Below are positions 8,633-17,186 of a stretch of 57,582 bases of DNA, piece after piece; within the stretch, counting starts at the first letter, position 1, and every line of letters starts with the position of its first letter. The DNA lies in the NCBI GenBank assembly GCA_944322175.1, contig CALUOB010000003.1, forward strand, positions 1 through 57,582. The letters run 5' to 3'. This DNA is from an uncultured Coriobacteriaceae bacterium (GTDB taxonomy: Bacteria; Actinomycetota; Coriobacteriia; Coriobacteriales; Coriobacteriaceae). A model generated the notes under the pieces. The model was not told where the DNA came from. It did no database searches and was given only the letters and a program-made list of their open reading frames with translations. The translations under genes and the position numbers were made by a program.

Positions 8633-10063
8633 GTGGCAAGGCGCGGGCATCAAGCATACGATGAGGGGCGCTCGTTGTGGGCGCGGCCGGTTTTGTGTGC
8701 GGTTGCGGTTCTCTTGGCTGCGGCGACGGTTGGTGCGCTTGTTGCTTGGACGCTGACCGATTGGCTGGTTACGCCGCTCTACACAGCCGAGGCAAGGTTG
8801 TTTGTCTCTGAAGATCCTGCCGGTGCCTCTGAGACCAAGCCGGCTGCGTCTGCGGGCGATGATCTGGCATCCTCGTGCGCGGTCATGATCGAGTCTGACG
8901 ACCTCCTTGTGTACGTGGCTACGCAAACGGAGTTTCCGTACGTTATTGAGGCGCTACGTGAAGCCATAGAGGTGGTGCCCGGCGGCTCTCAAGGAGAGCT
9001 TCTCGTAAGCGTGACGCTTAACAACGCTGAAGAGGCTGCCTCGGTGGCCAACACCGTGGTGAGCGTCAGCGCAGAGCGACTTCCCCAGATGCTTGCAGGC
9101 GTATCGGCAACGGTTATTGCCGAAGCCGACGTTCCCCAGGTGCCCTCATCGCCCGATATGCTCGTTGCCGCGTGCATAGGGGCAGTTGCGGGTGCGTTCT
9201 TCGGTGGCACAGCCCTGGTGGCGGTTGCCCTGCTCGATAACCGCGTACGCGGCGCCTCAACGCTGCGGCGCATCAGCTCCCTGCCCGTGCTGGCGCGCAT
9301 TCCCGACCCGCGGCTTCTCGCGGGTGGCGACAACGACGAAGACCTGAGCGAGGCCCCGCCGCACCGTCGGTCTGACGGTGCCGACTGCACCACGCAACTG
9401 ACCGCCGAGGCGGATTCCTTCACACGTGCGTTTAGGCTCTTGAGCGTAAACCTCGAGTCGGCGCTGCCGTTGCGTGATCGTCGCCGCGCTGCCGCGCGCG
9501 TTGTCGGTGTTACCAGCTCGGTTCACGGCGAGGGCAAAACGTGCACGGCTATCAACTTGGCTATCGTGCTCGGTCAGAGCGGGTATCGCACTTTGCTTAT
9601 CGATGCTGATCTGCGTGCGTCCCACGTGGCACCCCTGCTCTCGCTCGCGGCGGCTCCGGGGCTGTCGGACGTTCTGGTAGGCTCGGTTGACCTGCGCAAC
9701 CCTCTTCAGTACATATCGGGTGCGGATCGCCTGTTTGCGCTTGTTGCGGGGAGACCGGTGAGCCGTCCCGCCAACTTGCTGCGCGGCGATCGTGTTAAGG
9801 CTGCGATGCGCACGTATGCGCAGGCGTTCGACGTGATTATCGTCAACCTGCCTCCCGTGGTGCCCGCAACCGACGAACTGCTCTTCTCGCGTATGACCGA
9901 TGGTGTGCTCATGGTTGTTCAGCGCGGCAAGAGCAGAAACGAGGACGTACGCGAGTCTCTCGAGAAGCTCGATCTCGCCCATGCTCCCGTGCTTGGCTTT
10001 GTGCTTACCTGTGCGGCTGTTTCCAGCCGAAAGAGCTCTCTGTCGAACACGGTATCGGAATAG
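8633..10063 (+). CDS. Wzz/CpsD-like polysaccharide chain-length and BY-kinase-type ATPase protein
   Basis: A 476-aa single-chain protein: a Wzz-type periplasmic loop between two TM segments (about residues 20-195), then a cytoplasmic P-loop ATPase like CpsD/Wzc (Walker A SSVHGEGKT, Walker A' LLIDADLR). Walker B reads VIIVNLPP, with Asn where BY-kinases have Asp, and there is no C-terminal Tyr cluster, so tyrosine autophosphorylation is doubtful. Start GTG 8633 has AGGAG 4 nt upstream; the ATG at 8612 has no Shine-Dalgarno. No other exopolysaccharide genes are adjacent. It probably acted in surface polysaccharide length control. Confidence 0.8.
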   Translation: MARRGHQAYDEGRSLWARPVLCAVAVLLAAATVGALVAWTLTDWLVTPLYTAEARLFVSEDPAGASETKPAASAGDDLASSCAVMIESDDLLVYVATQTEFPYVIEALREAIEVVPGGSQGELLVSVTLNNAEEAASVANTVVSVSAERLPQMLAGVSATVIAEADVPQVPSSPDMLVAACIGAVAGAFFGGTALVAVALLDNRVRGASTLRRISSLPVLARIPDPRLLAGGDNDEDLSEAPPHRRSDGADCTTQLTAEADSFTRAFRLLSVNLESALPLRDRRRAAARVVGVTSSVHGEGKTCTAINLAIVLGQSGYRTLLIDADLRASHVAPLLSLAAAPGLSDVLVGSVDLRNPLQYISGADRLFALVAGRPVSRPANLLRGDRVKAAMRTYAQAFDVIIVNLPPVVPATDELLFSRMTDGVLMVVQRGKSRNEDVRESLEKLDLAHAPVLGFVLTCAAVSSRKSSLSNTVSE

Positions 10064-10108
10064 GCTGTTTCCGATATCTGGGGACTCTTCCACATCTTCG
10101 TCCGCTTT

Positions 10109-10516
10109 CTCGGTTTTCTCGGTTAGTTCCCGGTGTGTTGCTCGGTGTTTCACGCACTGGTGCCGGCTGATAAGTATGTTGGAGACAGCGTGCGCGCAAG
10201 GCTCTTCGTCGGCGGGATCCTCTGCGCAAAGCAGCAAGCCCACGGGCGGCGCGCTGTCTGCAACAGGTGATCTCGCGGCGGCTCTTGCGGGTATCTCGCG
10301 CGGTGGTGTCGCGTTGGTTGCCGCGGGCGTTTGGGCTCATCGCAGAGCGGTGCGTTCAAATCGTTGCTCCCGCGACGGTACCGAGCACAGCGCGTAAGTA
10401 TCCCGCCGCGAGGTTTGCTTCGTAGAGACCGATATAAGCTTTGACCTGCGGTCTGCTGCCTTTCTCGGGTGGCGGACCGCTTTTCTCGACCGGGAACAAA
10501 ACCGGGAAAACCGAGC
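10109..10516. repeat. 408-bp non-coding segment bounded by imperfect inverted repeats
   Basis: Left end 10109-10134 (CTCGGTTTTCTCGG then GTTCCCGGT) is nearly the reverse complement of right end 10490-10516 (ACCGGGAAC then CCGGGAAAACCGAG). The segment has no intact gene but includes a sorting-signal-like remnant. The right-end 14-mer also occurs at 2454. This could be a MITE-like element or a regional repeat; no target duplication was identified. Confidence 0.4.
10176..10397 (+). pseudogene. Remnant of a sortase-anchored surface protein C-terminus
   Basis: The frame reads a Ser/Ala/Gly-rich stretch, then LSATGD, a hydrophobic run (LAAALAGISRGGVALVAAGVWA) and basic HRR. That order (pentapeptide-like signal, TM segment, positive tail) is the cell-wall sorting signal; LSATGD would be a variant of LPxTGD. 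Nothing upstream in the frame looks coding and no Shine-Dalgarno is seen, so it is most likely the decayed 3' end of a surface protein gene. Composition bias could mislead here. Confidence 0.4.
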
Positions 10517-10694
10517 ACTAAAACGTATCCTGTCTAGATATGTAACAAAAATGGACTCATATGTTAGAAGGCGAATCAGGCATTAAAGCCGCCGTTGGCC
10601 GGGTATGATCCCATACGAACGCCGCCGCGCCGTGTTCGGCCGGTGTCCGTGCTTTAGCAACCAGTGCGTTTCTCAAGAGAGAGGACCCGTGCAC

Positions 10695-11879
10695 ATGCTT
10701 AACGCCATCGAGGTTTCGCCCAAGGTCTGGTGGGTCGGCGGTATCGACTGGAACGAGCGTTCGTTCCACGGCTACACCACCGAGAAGGGCATCACCTACA
10801 ACGCCTACCTCATCATGGACGAGAAGATCACCCTTATCGACACGGCCAAGGCGCCGTTTGCCGACGAGCTGATCGAGCGCATCAGCGAGGTTGTCGACCC
10901 CGCTAAGATCGAGGTCGTCATTGCCAACCACGTCGAGATGGACCATTCGGGCAGCCTGCCGCGCATTAAGAAGGAATGCCCCAACGCAACCATCTACGCA
11001 AGTGCGCCCCAGGGTGTGAAGGGTATCAAGGCCCACTTCGGCATCGACTGCGAGGGCGTCAAAACCGGCGACACGCTCAACATCGGCGAGCGCACGCTGC
11101 ATTTCGTGACCACCTCGATGGTGCACTGGCCCGACAACATGGTGACCTACTCCGACGTTGACGGCATCCTGTTCTCCAACGACGCCTTTGGCCAGCACTT
11201 TGCCTCCACCAAGCGCTTCGACGACGAGAACGACCTGTGCGAGGTCATGAAGCAAGCCAAGAAGTACTACGCCAACATCGTGTGGCCCTATGGCATGCAG
11301 GCGCACAAGGCGCTCGAGGCATGCGGCGGGCTCGACATCAAGCTCATCTGCCCGAGCCACGGCGTTATCTGGCGCAGCCACATCGCCGATATTCTCGCCA
11401 AGTACGAGGCTTGGACTACCTACCAGACCGAGGAGAAGGCCGTGGTGGTGTACGACTCCATGTGGCACTCCACCGAGGCTATGGCCCGTGAGATCGTGGA
11501 CGCCTTTATCAAGGAGGGCATCTCGGCGCAGCTGCTCGACGTGAAGGACAACCACATCTCCGACATCATGCTTGCGTGCTGCGACGCCCGCTACATGGCG
11601 GTCGGCTCGCCTACGCTTAACTCCAACATGATGCCGACCGTGGCGTCGTTCCTCACCTACTTCCGCGGCCTGTCGCCCAAGAACAGCCAGCGTATCGGCA
11701 TTGCGTTCGGTTCTTACGGTTGGGCTCCCATGGGTCCCAAGCAGGTTGATGAGCAGATGAAGGCCATCGGCTTCGAGATGCCGCTGCCGGTTATCACGCA
11801 GCAGTGGATCCCGAGCAAAGAGAAGCTCTCCGAGATCCAGCAGACCGTCTGCAAGATGATCGAGGACACCCGCGCCTAA
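10695..11879 (+). CDS. Flavodiiron protein (FprA/A-type flavoprotein)
   Basis: A 394-aa soluble enzyme that reduces O2 to water and/or NO to N2O, protecting anaerobes. The N-terminal metallo-beta-lactamase fold carries the diiron ligands: H-x-E-x-D-H in NHVEMDHSG, His in MVHWPDN, Asp in SNDAFGQH and His in CPSHG. The C-terminal ~145 residues are a flavodoxin domain (VVVYDSMWHSTEAMAREI, VGSPTLN, FGSYGWAP). AGAGAGGA precedes the start; GTG at 10689 is an in-frame alternative. A strong terminator follows, so it is probably monocistronic. It fits with rubrerythrin at 54.7 kb. Confidence 0.95.
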   Translation: MLNAIEVSPKVWWVGGIDWNERSFHGYTTEKGITYNAYLIMDEKITLIDTAKAPFADELIERISEVVDPAKIEVVIANHVEMDHSGSLPRIKKECPNATIYASAPQGVKGIKAHFGIDCEGVKTGDTLNIGERTLHFVTTSMVHWPDNMVTYSDVDGILFSNDAFGQHFASTKRFDDENDLCEVMKQAKKYYANIVWPYGMQAHKALEACGGLDIKLICPSHGVIWRSHIADILAKYEAWTTYQTEEKAVVVYDSMWHSTEAMAREIVDAFIKEGISAQLLDVKDNHISDIMLACCDARYMAVGSPTLNSNMMPTVASFLTYFRGLSPKNSQRIGIAFGSYGWAPMGPKQVDEQMKAIGFEMPLPVITQQWIPSKEKLSEIQQTVCKMIEDTRA

Positions 11880-11911
11880 CGGCCTGTTCTTCCCATAACG
11901 CACCCCTTCTT

Positions 11912-11952
11912 CGGCGGCGCGCACTCTTCCAGGGTGCGTGCCGCCGTTTTTT
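11912..11952 (+). terminator. Terminator of the flavodiiron gene
   Basis: A 13-bp stem CGGCGGCGCGCAC/GTGCGTGCCGCCG with a 9-nt loop and six T residues. Confidence 0.9.
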
Positions 11953-11973
11953 GTCGCGCTCCGGAAGCCCCGC

Positions 11974-12723
11974 CTACAGCGGCCCGCCCTTTTCGCTTTG
12001 CAGCTTAAAGAGAACACGCTCAAAGGCCAGGATGCAGCAGCCGGTAAAGCTTCCCGATTCGTAGTTCATAGAGTCCAGTGGCTGGTCGTCTTCTACGAGG
12101 AACAACATATCTGCCGCCTCAGCTATAGGGCTGCTTACGTTGCCTACGAACGCGGCAAGCGGGATCCCGTGCTCGGCGCACTCCCGCGCCGTGTTGACCG
12201 TAGCGGCGGTGGTTCCGGACTTGGACACCACAATGACCATCGAGAGCTTGTCGATCAAACCGTGAACAAACTGGTCGGAGTCGAGGTAGCTCTGCTCCAC
12301 AACGGGGTAGCCGCGCCCTAAAAGCTTGCGCTGCATGTACTCGCTGATCAGGTGGGAATATCCTTCCCCCTTGATGCCTACCAGCTGTTTTTGGTTAAGC
12401 AGCTGATAGAACCGCTCAAGATGCTCGGCGCTGTACACCACGTTCGCGCGCAGCTCTTTGGAGGAGATGATGGTGTGTCGGTCCGGTCCTTCAGTAACGC
12501 GCAGGCCGTAGACCATTTCGCGAAACCCAGCGTAGCCGAGCTTTTTAGCAACACGCGTAACCGTCGTCATGCTTGTGTAGCAGGCGTCGGCGACCTTGCG
12601 GATAGAGAGACGCTCCTCTTCGGGCGCATGGTCGATCAGGTAGGTGAGGACGTTTTTCTCGGTTAGCGTGAGCGTGTTGTTGGGAAAGAGCTTGTCGGCC
12701 TTGGTTTGTTCGTTATCTGCCAT
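11974..12723 (-). CDS. RpiR/MurR-family transcriptional regulator
   Basis: A 249-aa protein with an N-terminal RpiR helix-turn-helix (LSIRKVADACYTSMTTVTRVAKKLGYAGFREMVYGL) and a C-terminal SIS sugar-phosphate-binding domain (VVVSKSGTTAATVNTARECAEHGIPLAAF). Divergently placed 232 bp from the alpha-glucoside PTS gene, it is almost certainly the regulator of that PTS/GH4 operon, with a phosphorylated sugar as effector. GAGGAG lies upstream of the ATG. A perfect palindrome in the intergenic region is the candidate operator. Confidence 0.9.
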   Translation of the reverse strand: MADNEQTKADKLFPNNTLTLTEKNVLTYLIDHAPEEERLSIRKVADACYTSMTTVTRVAKKLGYAGFREMVYGLRVTEGPDRHTIISSKELRANVVYSAEHLERFYQLLNQKQLVGIKGEGYSHLISEYMQRKLLGRGYPVVEQSYLDSDQFVHGLIDKLSMVIVVSKSGTTAATVNTARECAEHGIPLAAFVGNVSSPIAEAADMLFLVEDDQPLDSMNYESGSFTGCCILAFERVLFKLQSEKGGPL

Positions 12724-12792
12724 GGCGCTCCTCGGTTTGGCCGTCGCATAAGCGTCGTACAGCGTTGGGATAAAAGCAACCGTTATGCGCGA

Positions 12793-12806
12793 TGTGAATA
12801 TTCACA
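12793..12806. promoter_or_regulatory. Candidate operator for the RpiR regulator
   Basis: TGTGAATATTCACA is a perfect 14-bp palindrome in the divergent intergenic region, flanked by GCGCG and CGCGC arms. A related half site (ATTCATATCAC) follows at 12815. It lies about 150 bp upstream of the PTS gene start. It also resembles a CRP-type site with a shorter spacer, so RpiR binding is an inference from position. Confidence 0.5.
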
Positions 12807-12955
12807 GAAACGCGCATTCATATCACGGGCTTGTTCGGACATCACCTTACTACAATCAAAAACGGCAGAAAAGAGCAGATCAACGCACCGGTGCTCACGT
12901 TGTCTGAGGTACTGCGCAAGCAATTTGCCAACAACTAAAAAAGGGGGAGAAAGCT

Positions 12956-14578
12956 GTGAAAGACACATCGACCGGCAAGCACCGGATCGGTATGGCAGAG
13001 TTTCAGCGCTTCGGCGGCGCCATGCTGACACCTGTGCTCTTCTTCATGTTCTCCGGTATCGTCGTGGCGATCACCTCGGTGCTCACGAACACCATGCTTG
13101 TGGGCGACATCGCGGCTGAGGGCACGGTGTGGTACGGCTTCTGGACGACCGTCAACAACGGTGGCTGGACGGTCTTCAACAACATGGAGATCCTCTTCGC
13201 CATCGGCCTCGCTTTTGGCCTGTCCAATGAGGCGAAGGGACGCGCGGCGCTCGAAGCGTTCGTGCTTTACATGACCTTCAACGTCTTTGTCAACAACATC
13301 CTGACGTTCTTTGGTCCGACGTTCGGCATCGATCTCGAAACCGCCGAGACGGGCATCAAGGCCATCGGCGGCATCACAACGCTGGACACCGGATTCCTCG
13401 GCGCCATCTTTGTTGCGGCTGTGATCGTGTGGCTGCACAACCGCTTCTTCAACAAGCGCCTGCCCGAGTGGCTCGGCATTTTCCAGGGCTCCGCTCTTGT
13501 GGCTGCCGTGGGTTTCCCGGTCATGCTGGCGCTTGCGTTCCTGTTCTGCCTGGTTTGGCCCACGGTTCAGGGCGCGATCAACTCTCTGCAGTACTTCATG
13601 TCCAACGCCGGCCTTCTCGGCGTGTGGATCTACACCTTCCTCGAGAAGGCTCTGCTGCCCACTGGTCTCCATCACTTCATTTACAGCCCGTTCCAGTACG
13701 GCCCGGCGGTTGTAGAGGGCGGTATCACCTACTACTGGATGGAGCATCTGCAGGAGTTTGCCACCTCTACGCAGGGACTCACGACGATCTTCCCCGAAGG
13801 CGGCTTCCAACTGCAGGGTCTGTCCAACTTCTTCGGCATTCCCGGCATCGCGCTCGCGTTCTACTTCACCTCCAAGAAGGAGAACCGCAAGAAGATGCTC
13901 GCCCTGTGCATTCCCGGTGTCATCACCGCTGCGCTGTGCGGCATTACCGAGCCTTTTGACTACACGTTCCTCTTCGTTGCTCCGCCGCTGTTCTTCGTGC
14001 ACGCGTTCCTCGCTGCGACGTTTGCGACGATTCAGTACGCTTGCGGCCTGTCGGGCGACATGGGCGGCGGTCTGATCGACATCTTTGCCAAGAACATCAT
14101 CCCGATGTGGCAGAACCACTGGGGCTCCTACGTCATGATGTTCGTAATCGGTGCTGTTTCGATTCTCGTGTACTTCCTGGTATTCCGCTTCCTGATCCTC
14201 AAGTTCGACTTCCAGACCCCCGGCCGTGGTCAGGACGTCGAGTTCCACACCAAAGCGGACTACCGCGAGAAGCTCGCGTCGGGCGCTGAAGCTGACGCGG
14301 CGTATCTCGACGAGGCTGCCGGCTACTTGGTGGCGTTCGGCGGTCCTGAGAACATCGCTTCCGTAACGAACTGCATGACGCGCTTGCGCGTATCGGTGCA
14401 CGACTCGAGCCTTGTCAAAGAGGACGCGGCTTTCCAGGAGTGGGGAGCTAAGGGTGTTGTGCGCAACGGCGACGCGTACCAGGTAATCGTGGGCCTTTCT
14501 GTTCCCCAGATTACCGAGGCCTTCAAGAAGCTCGTCGAGGGCCGAGCCCAGATTCCCGAGGGGATTGTCACTAAGTAA
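12956..14578 (+). CDS. PTS transporter subunit IICB, alpha-glucoside type
   Basis: A 540-aa membrane permease that takes up and phosphorylates a sugar. The N-terminal ~430 residues are the EIIC domain with many TM helices (LTPVLFFMFSG start, GLHHFIYSPFQ, GITEPFDYTFLF). The C-terminal EIIB domain holds the phosphorylatable Cys in TNCMTRLRVSV. There is no IIA domain, so a separate IIA must supply phosphate. Start GTG 12956 follows GGGGGAG. Cotranscribed with the GH4 gene 97 bp downstream; the pair imports and cleaves an alpha-linked disaccharide such as maltose or an isomer. The exact substrate cannot be read from sequence. Confidence 0.92.
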   Translation: MKDTSTGKHRIGMAEFQRFGGAMLTPVLFFMFSGIVVAITSVLTNTMLVGDIAAEGTVWYGFWTTVNNGGWTVFNNMEILFAIGLAFGLSNEAKGRAALEAFVLYMTFNVFVNNILTFFGPTFGIDLETAETGIKAIGGITTLDTGFLGAIFVAAVIVWLHNRFFNKRLPEWLGIFQGSALVAAVGFPVMLALAFLFCLVWPTVQGAINSLQYFMSNAGLLGVWIYTFLEKALLPTGLHHFIYSPFQYGPAVVEGGITYYWMEHLQEFATSTQGLTTIFPEGGFQLQGLSNFFGIPGIALAFYFTSKKENRKKMLALCIPGVITAALCGITEPFDYTFLFVAPPLFFVHAFLAATFATIQYACGLSGDMGGGLIDIFAKNIIPMWQNHWGSYVMMFVIGAVSILVYFLVFRFLILKFDFQTPGRGQDVEFHTKADYREKLASGAEADAAYLDEAAGYLVAFGGPENIASVTNCMTRLRVSVHDSSLVKEDAAFQEWGAKGVVRNGDAYQVIVGLSVPQITEAFKKLVEGRAQIPEGIVTK

Positions 14579-14675
14579 CGAACCGCGTGGCCGGAGTTAG
14601 TCTCCGGCCACCTCTTCCAGGCAAGATAGATGCGCATCTTGCCTGGCCGCACGCTGTCCGGAACGGAGGAATTAC

Positions 14676-16046
14676 ATGAAGCTCACGGTGATTGGCGGCG
14701 GTGGTGTCCGATCGCTCTTCTTGGCCAAGAGCCTTGCTCAGCAGGCCGAGAAGCTCGGCATCACGACGCTTGTTTTCATGGACAACGACGCCGACAAGCT
14801 CAAGATCTACGGAACGCTCGCGCGCCATGTTGCGCTGATGCTTCACCCCGGTCTCGAGTTTGTCCTGACGACCGACGCTGTTGAGGCGGTGACCGACGCG
14901 GATTACGTCATCACGACAATTCGCGTTGGCGGCGACCATCTGCGCGTGCGCGATGAGCGTCTCGCACTGGCGCACAACGTGCTCGGTCAGGAGACGACCG
15001 GAGCTGCCGGCGTGTCGTTTGCCATGAGGTCAATTCCTGCTCTCGCTGAGTACTGCGAGTTGGTGAAGCGTTACGCGAAGCCGACGGTCAAGGTGTTCAA
15101 CTTCACCAACCCTGCTGGCGTGGTTTCCCAAGCGCTTCACGATATGGGCTACACGTTCACCTATGGCATTTGCGACGCTCCGAGCGGAATGCTGCGGCAG
15201 TTTGCCGAGCTTTATAACGCTGATCCGGCAAAAGTCTATGGCGAGTGCTACGGTCTCAATCACCTCTCGTTCTTCTCGAGCATCACTGTTGACGGTCGCG
15301 AGGTCGTGCCCGAACTTATCGAGAACGACGAGACGTATCGTTCTACCGACATGCACTTCTTTGAGAAGGATCTCGTGAGGAGCCGTAAGAGCATTCTCAA
15401 CGAGTACCTGTACTACTTCTACTACCGCGAGAAAGCGGTCGAGAATATTCAGCGTGCGGGCATTACGCGCGGCGAGCAGATCGAGGAGATCAACCGGTGC
15501 ATGACCGCGGAGCTTGCCCAGGTAGACATTGACGCCGATTTTGACCGCGCCCTTGCGATCTACGAGAAGTGGTACGGCAAGCGCGAGAACGCTTACATGG
15601 CAAACGAGACGGGCATGAAGCGCGAGAAGCCTTGGAGCTTCGACGTGTTTAGCCCCGATGCCGGAGGCTATGCGGGCGTTGCCCTGCGCTACATCGAGCT
15701 CGTGCAGTCGGGCGAGAAGGGTCGCATGATCCTGTGCGCTCCCAACGACGGCGCCATCCCGACCCTCGAAGACGACGATGTGGTGGAGATCACCTGCGAC
15801 ATCACGGCTGACGCATGCGTGCCGCATCGATTTGCCCTGAGCGACATTCCTGCCGGCAACTTGGAGCTTATCCGCCGCGTGAAGTACTACGAGAGGCTTG
15901 CCGCGCGCGGCATCGTGAACCGGTCGAAGGCTGACATCGTGGAGTGCCTGACCATGCATCCATTGGTTAACTCGTACTCCATTGCCACGGATCTTGCTGA
16001 CAAGTACATCGAGCTCAATAAGGACTTTATCGACGGTTGGAAATAA
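14676..16046 (+). CDS. GH4 family 6-phospho-alpha-glucosidase
   Basis: A 456-aa NAD- and metal-dependent glycosidase of family GH4, which cleaves by oxidation-elimination. Seen: N-terminal nucleotide fold (VIGGGGVRS), FNFTNPAGVV, the metal cysteine in GICDAPSGM, and the metal histidine in GLNHLSFF. The CDAP segment is near the CDMP signature of 6-phospho-alpha-glucosidases rather than CN(V/I)P of the beta type, and this agrees with the alpha-glucoside PTS upstream. It releases glucose 6-phosphate and glucose in the cytoplasm. GGAGGAA precedes the ATG. Confidence 0.9.
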   Translation: MKLTVIGGGGVRSLFLAKSLAQQAEKLGITTLVFMDNDADKLKIYGTLARHVALMLHPGLEFVLTTDAVEAVTDADYVITTIRVGGDHLRVRDERLALAHNVLGQETTGAAGVSFAMRSIPALAEYCELVKRYAKPTVKVFNFTNPAGVVSQALHDMGYTFTYGICDAPSGMLRQFAELYNADPAKVYGECYGLNHLSFFSSITVDGREVVPELIENDETYRSTDMHFFEKDLVRSRKSILNEYLYYFYYREKAVENIQRAGITRGEQIEEINRCMTAELAQVDIDADFDRALAIYEKWYGKRENAYMANETGMKREKPWSFDVFSPDAGGYAGVALRYIELVQSGEKGRMILCAPNDGAIPTLEDDDVVEITCDITADACVPHRFALSDIPAGNLELIRRVKYYERLAARGIVNRSKADIVECLTMHPLVNSYSIATDLADKYIELNKDFIDGWK

Positions 16047-16077
16047 CCCGGCTGCCCCTTGCCCTTTCTTGCTTGCT

Positions 16078-16119
16078 GGCCGCCCTTCGCCGGAGCGTGG
16101 TTCTCGGCGAAGGGCGGCC
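16078..16119. terminator. Strong hairpin between convergent genes, probable terminator
   Basis: A perfect 15-bp stem GGCCGCCCTTCGCCG/CGGCGAAGGGCGGCC with a 12-nt loop just after the GH4 gene. No U-tract follows, so intrinsic termination is less certain. Confidence 0.5.
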
Positions 16120-16181
16120 GCTGCGTATGTGTCCGGGGTACGCTCCCTGCCTTGCACAACGTTGGCAGCGCTCTGCGGTGT

Positions 16182-17186
16182 TTACGCGCCGTTTCCCGGT
16201 GTTCTCGGTATGCCGTAGCTGCTGAGTATCGAAGCGAGACGCGCGGGGTCCATGATGTCGCGGTAGCAGAGGCGCAGCATCGGTGCGCCGAGCAGCGTGA
16301 GCTGCGATTCACGATGCTGCTCGTCGGCGAGTACGCGTGCGGCACTTCTCCCTTTGAGCAGGCGCGGGTCCTCGTACTTTACGTTGCCGTCGAACTCGCC
16401 AAACACGCGGCTTCCATCTTGCAGCGTCCAGCAGAAGTCGATGCGGTAAGTGCGGCTGGGTTCAAGCGGACGCGTGACCTCTACCTGCAGCTCGGGAACC
16501 GCAAAGCCGAGTTCGATCATGGCCGCCCGCGCCATGGACTCGCCGGCGCTTTCGCTAAGGGCGTTGGCGTGGGATGCAGCATATAAGGCCTGTTGTCGCT
16601 GTCTGTGCCTGCCTGGGATGCTTTGAAACGCGCTGACCAGCTGCTTTGGGCTCCAGCCCAACCTTCGCAGCAGCGCATCGCAAATGGCCAGCCCATGCCC
16701 AAAGTCAAACACCCGCGCGCAATCAAACCCAGTCCGCAGCAAAGAGGTTGCTCGAACATTGTTGACAACGACGACATCCGCCCCGTGCACAACATGTCGT
16801 ATGACCCTGTCTGCGTTGGATCGTCGTGCGCGGCGCGCTGTAATGTGGACCTCTGTAAGAAAGGCGTGTGCAACAGGAAGCCGGTGTGCCACTGCGGCCG
16901 ATTGCGCGCAAAACACCCATTGTGGATTTAAACTCTGTATCGTTCTGAGGAGATGGATGTAGCGCTGGGTTTTGCTGAGTTTATGCCAGTAAGCGCTGCG
17001 TGCGTACATTCCGTGACGGGGGCATACGGTCGACGCTTGCTCATCGACGCCAGTCTTGCCCGACGCGTGCGCAAGCCGACGCTCAAGCAACTGCTGCATG
17101 TGCTTGTCGCCCGGAACCAGAAACATGCCGCATTTCTCTGCCTCGATAAGGGCGAGGTCAACAAGACGATCGTTAGCAAGGCTCAT
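16182..17186 (-). CDS. AbiEi/DUF559-like protein with a nuclease-type C-terminus
   Basis: A 334-aa protein. The C-terminal part has a PD-(D/E)xK-like pattern (RIDFCW, then VFGEFDGNVKYED: Asp, Glu and Lys in order), as in DUF559/Vsr-type endonuclease folds. Actinobacterial proteins with this arrangement are often annotated as type IV AbiEi-like antitoxins. The middle recalls AbiEi C-domain patterns (TEVHITARRARRS, VNNVRATSLLRTG). No partner nucleotidyltransferase toxin (AbiEii) is adjacent, so it is an orphan. The ATG at 17186 has a perfect GAGGAGG; the longer frame to 17231 does not. Function unproven. Confidence 0.6.
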   Translation of the reverse strand: MSLANDRLVDLALIEAEKCGMFLVPGDKHMQQLLERRLAHASGKTGVDEQASTVCPRHGMYARSAYWHKLSKTQRYIHLLRTIQSLNPQWVFCAQSAAVAHRLPVAHAFLTEVHITARRARRSNADRVIRHVVHGADVVVVNNVRATSLLRTGFDCARVFDFGHGLAICDALLRRLGWSPKQLVSAFQSIPGRHRQRQQALYAASHANALSESAGESMARAAMIELGFAVPELQVEVTRPLEPSRTYRIDFCWTLQDGSRVFGEFDGNVKYEDPRLLKGRSAARVLADEQHRESQLTLLGAPMLRLCYRDIMDPARLASILSSYGIPRTPGNGA

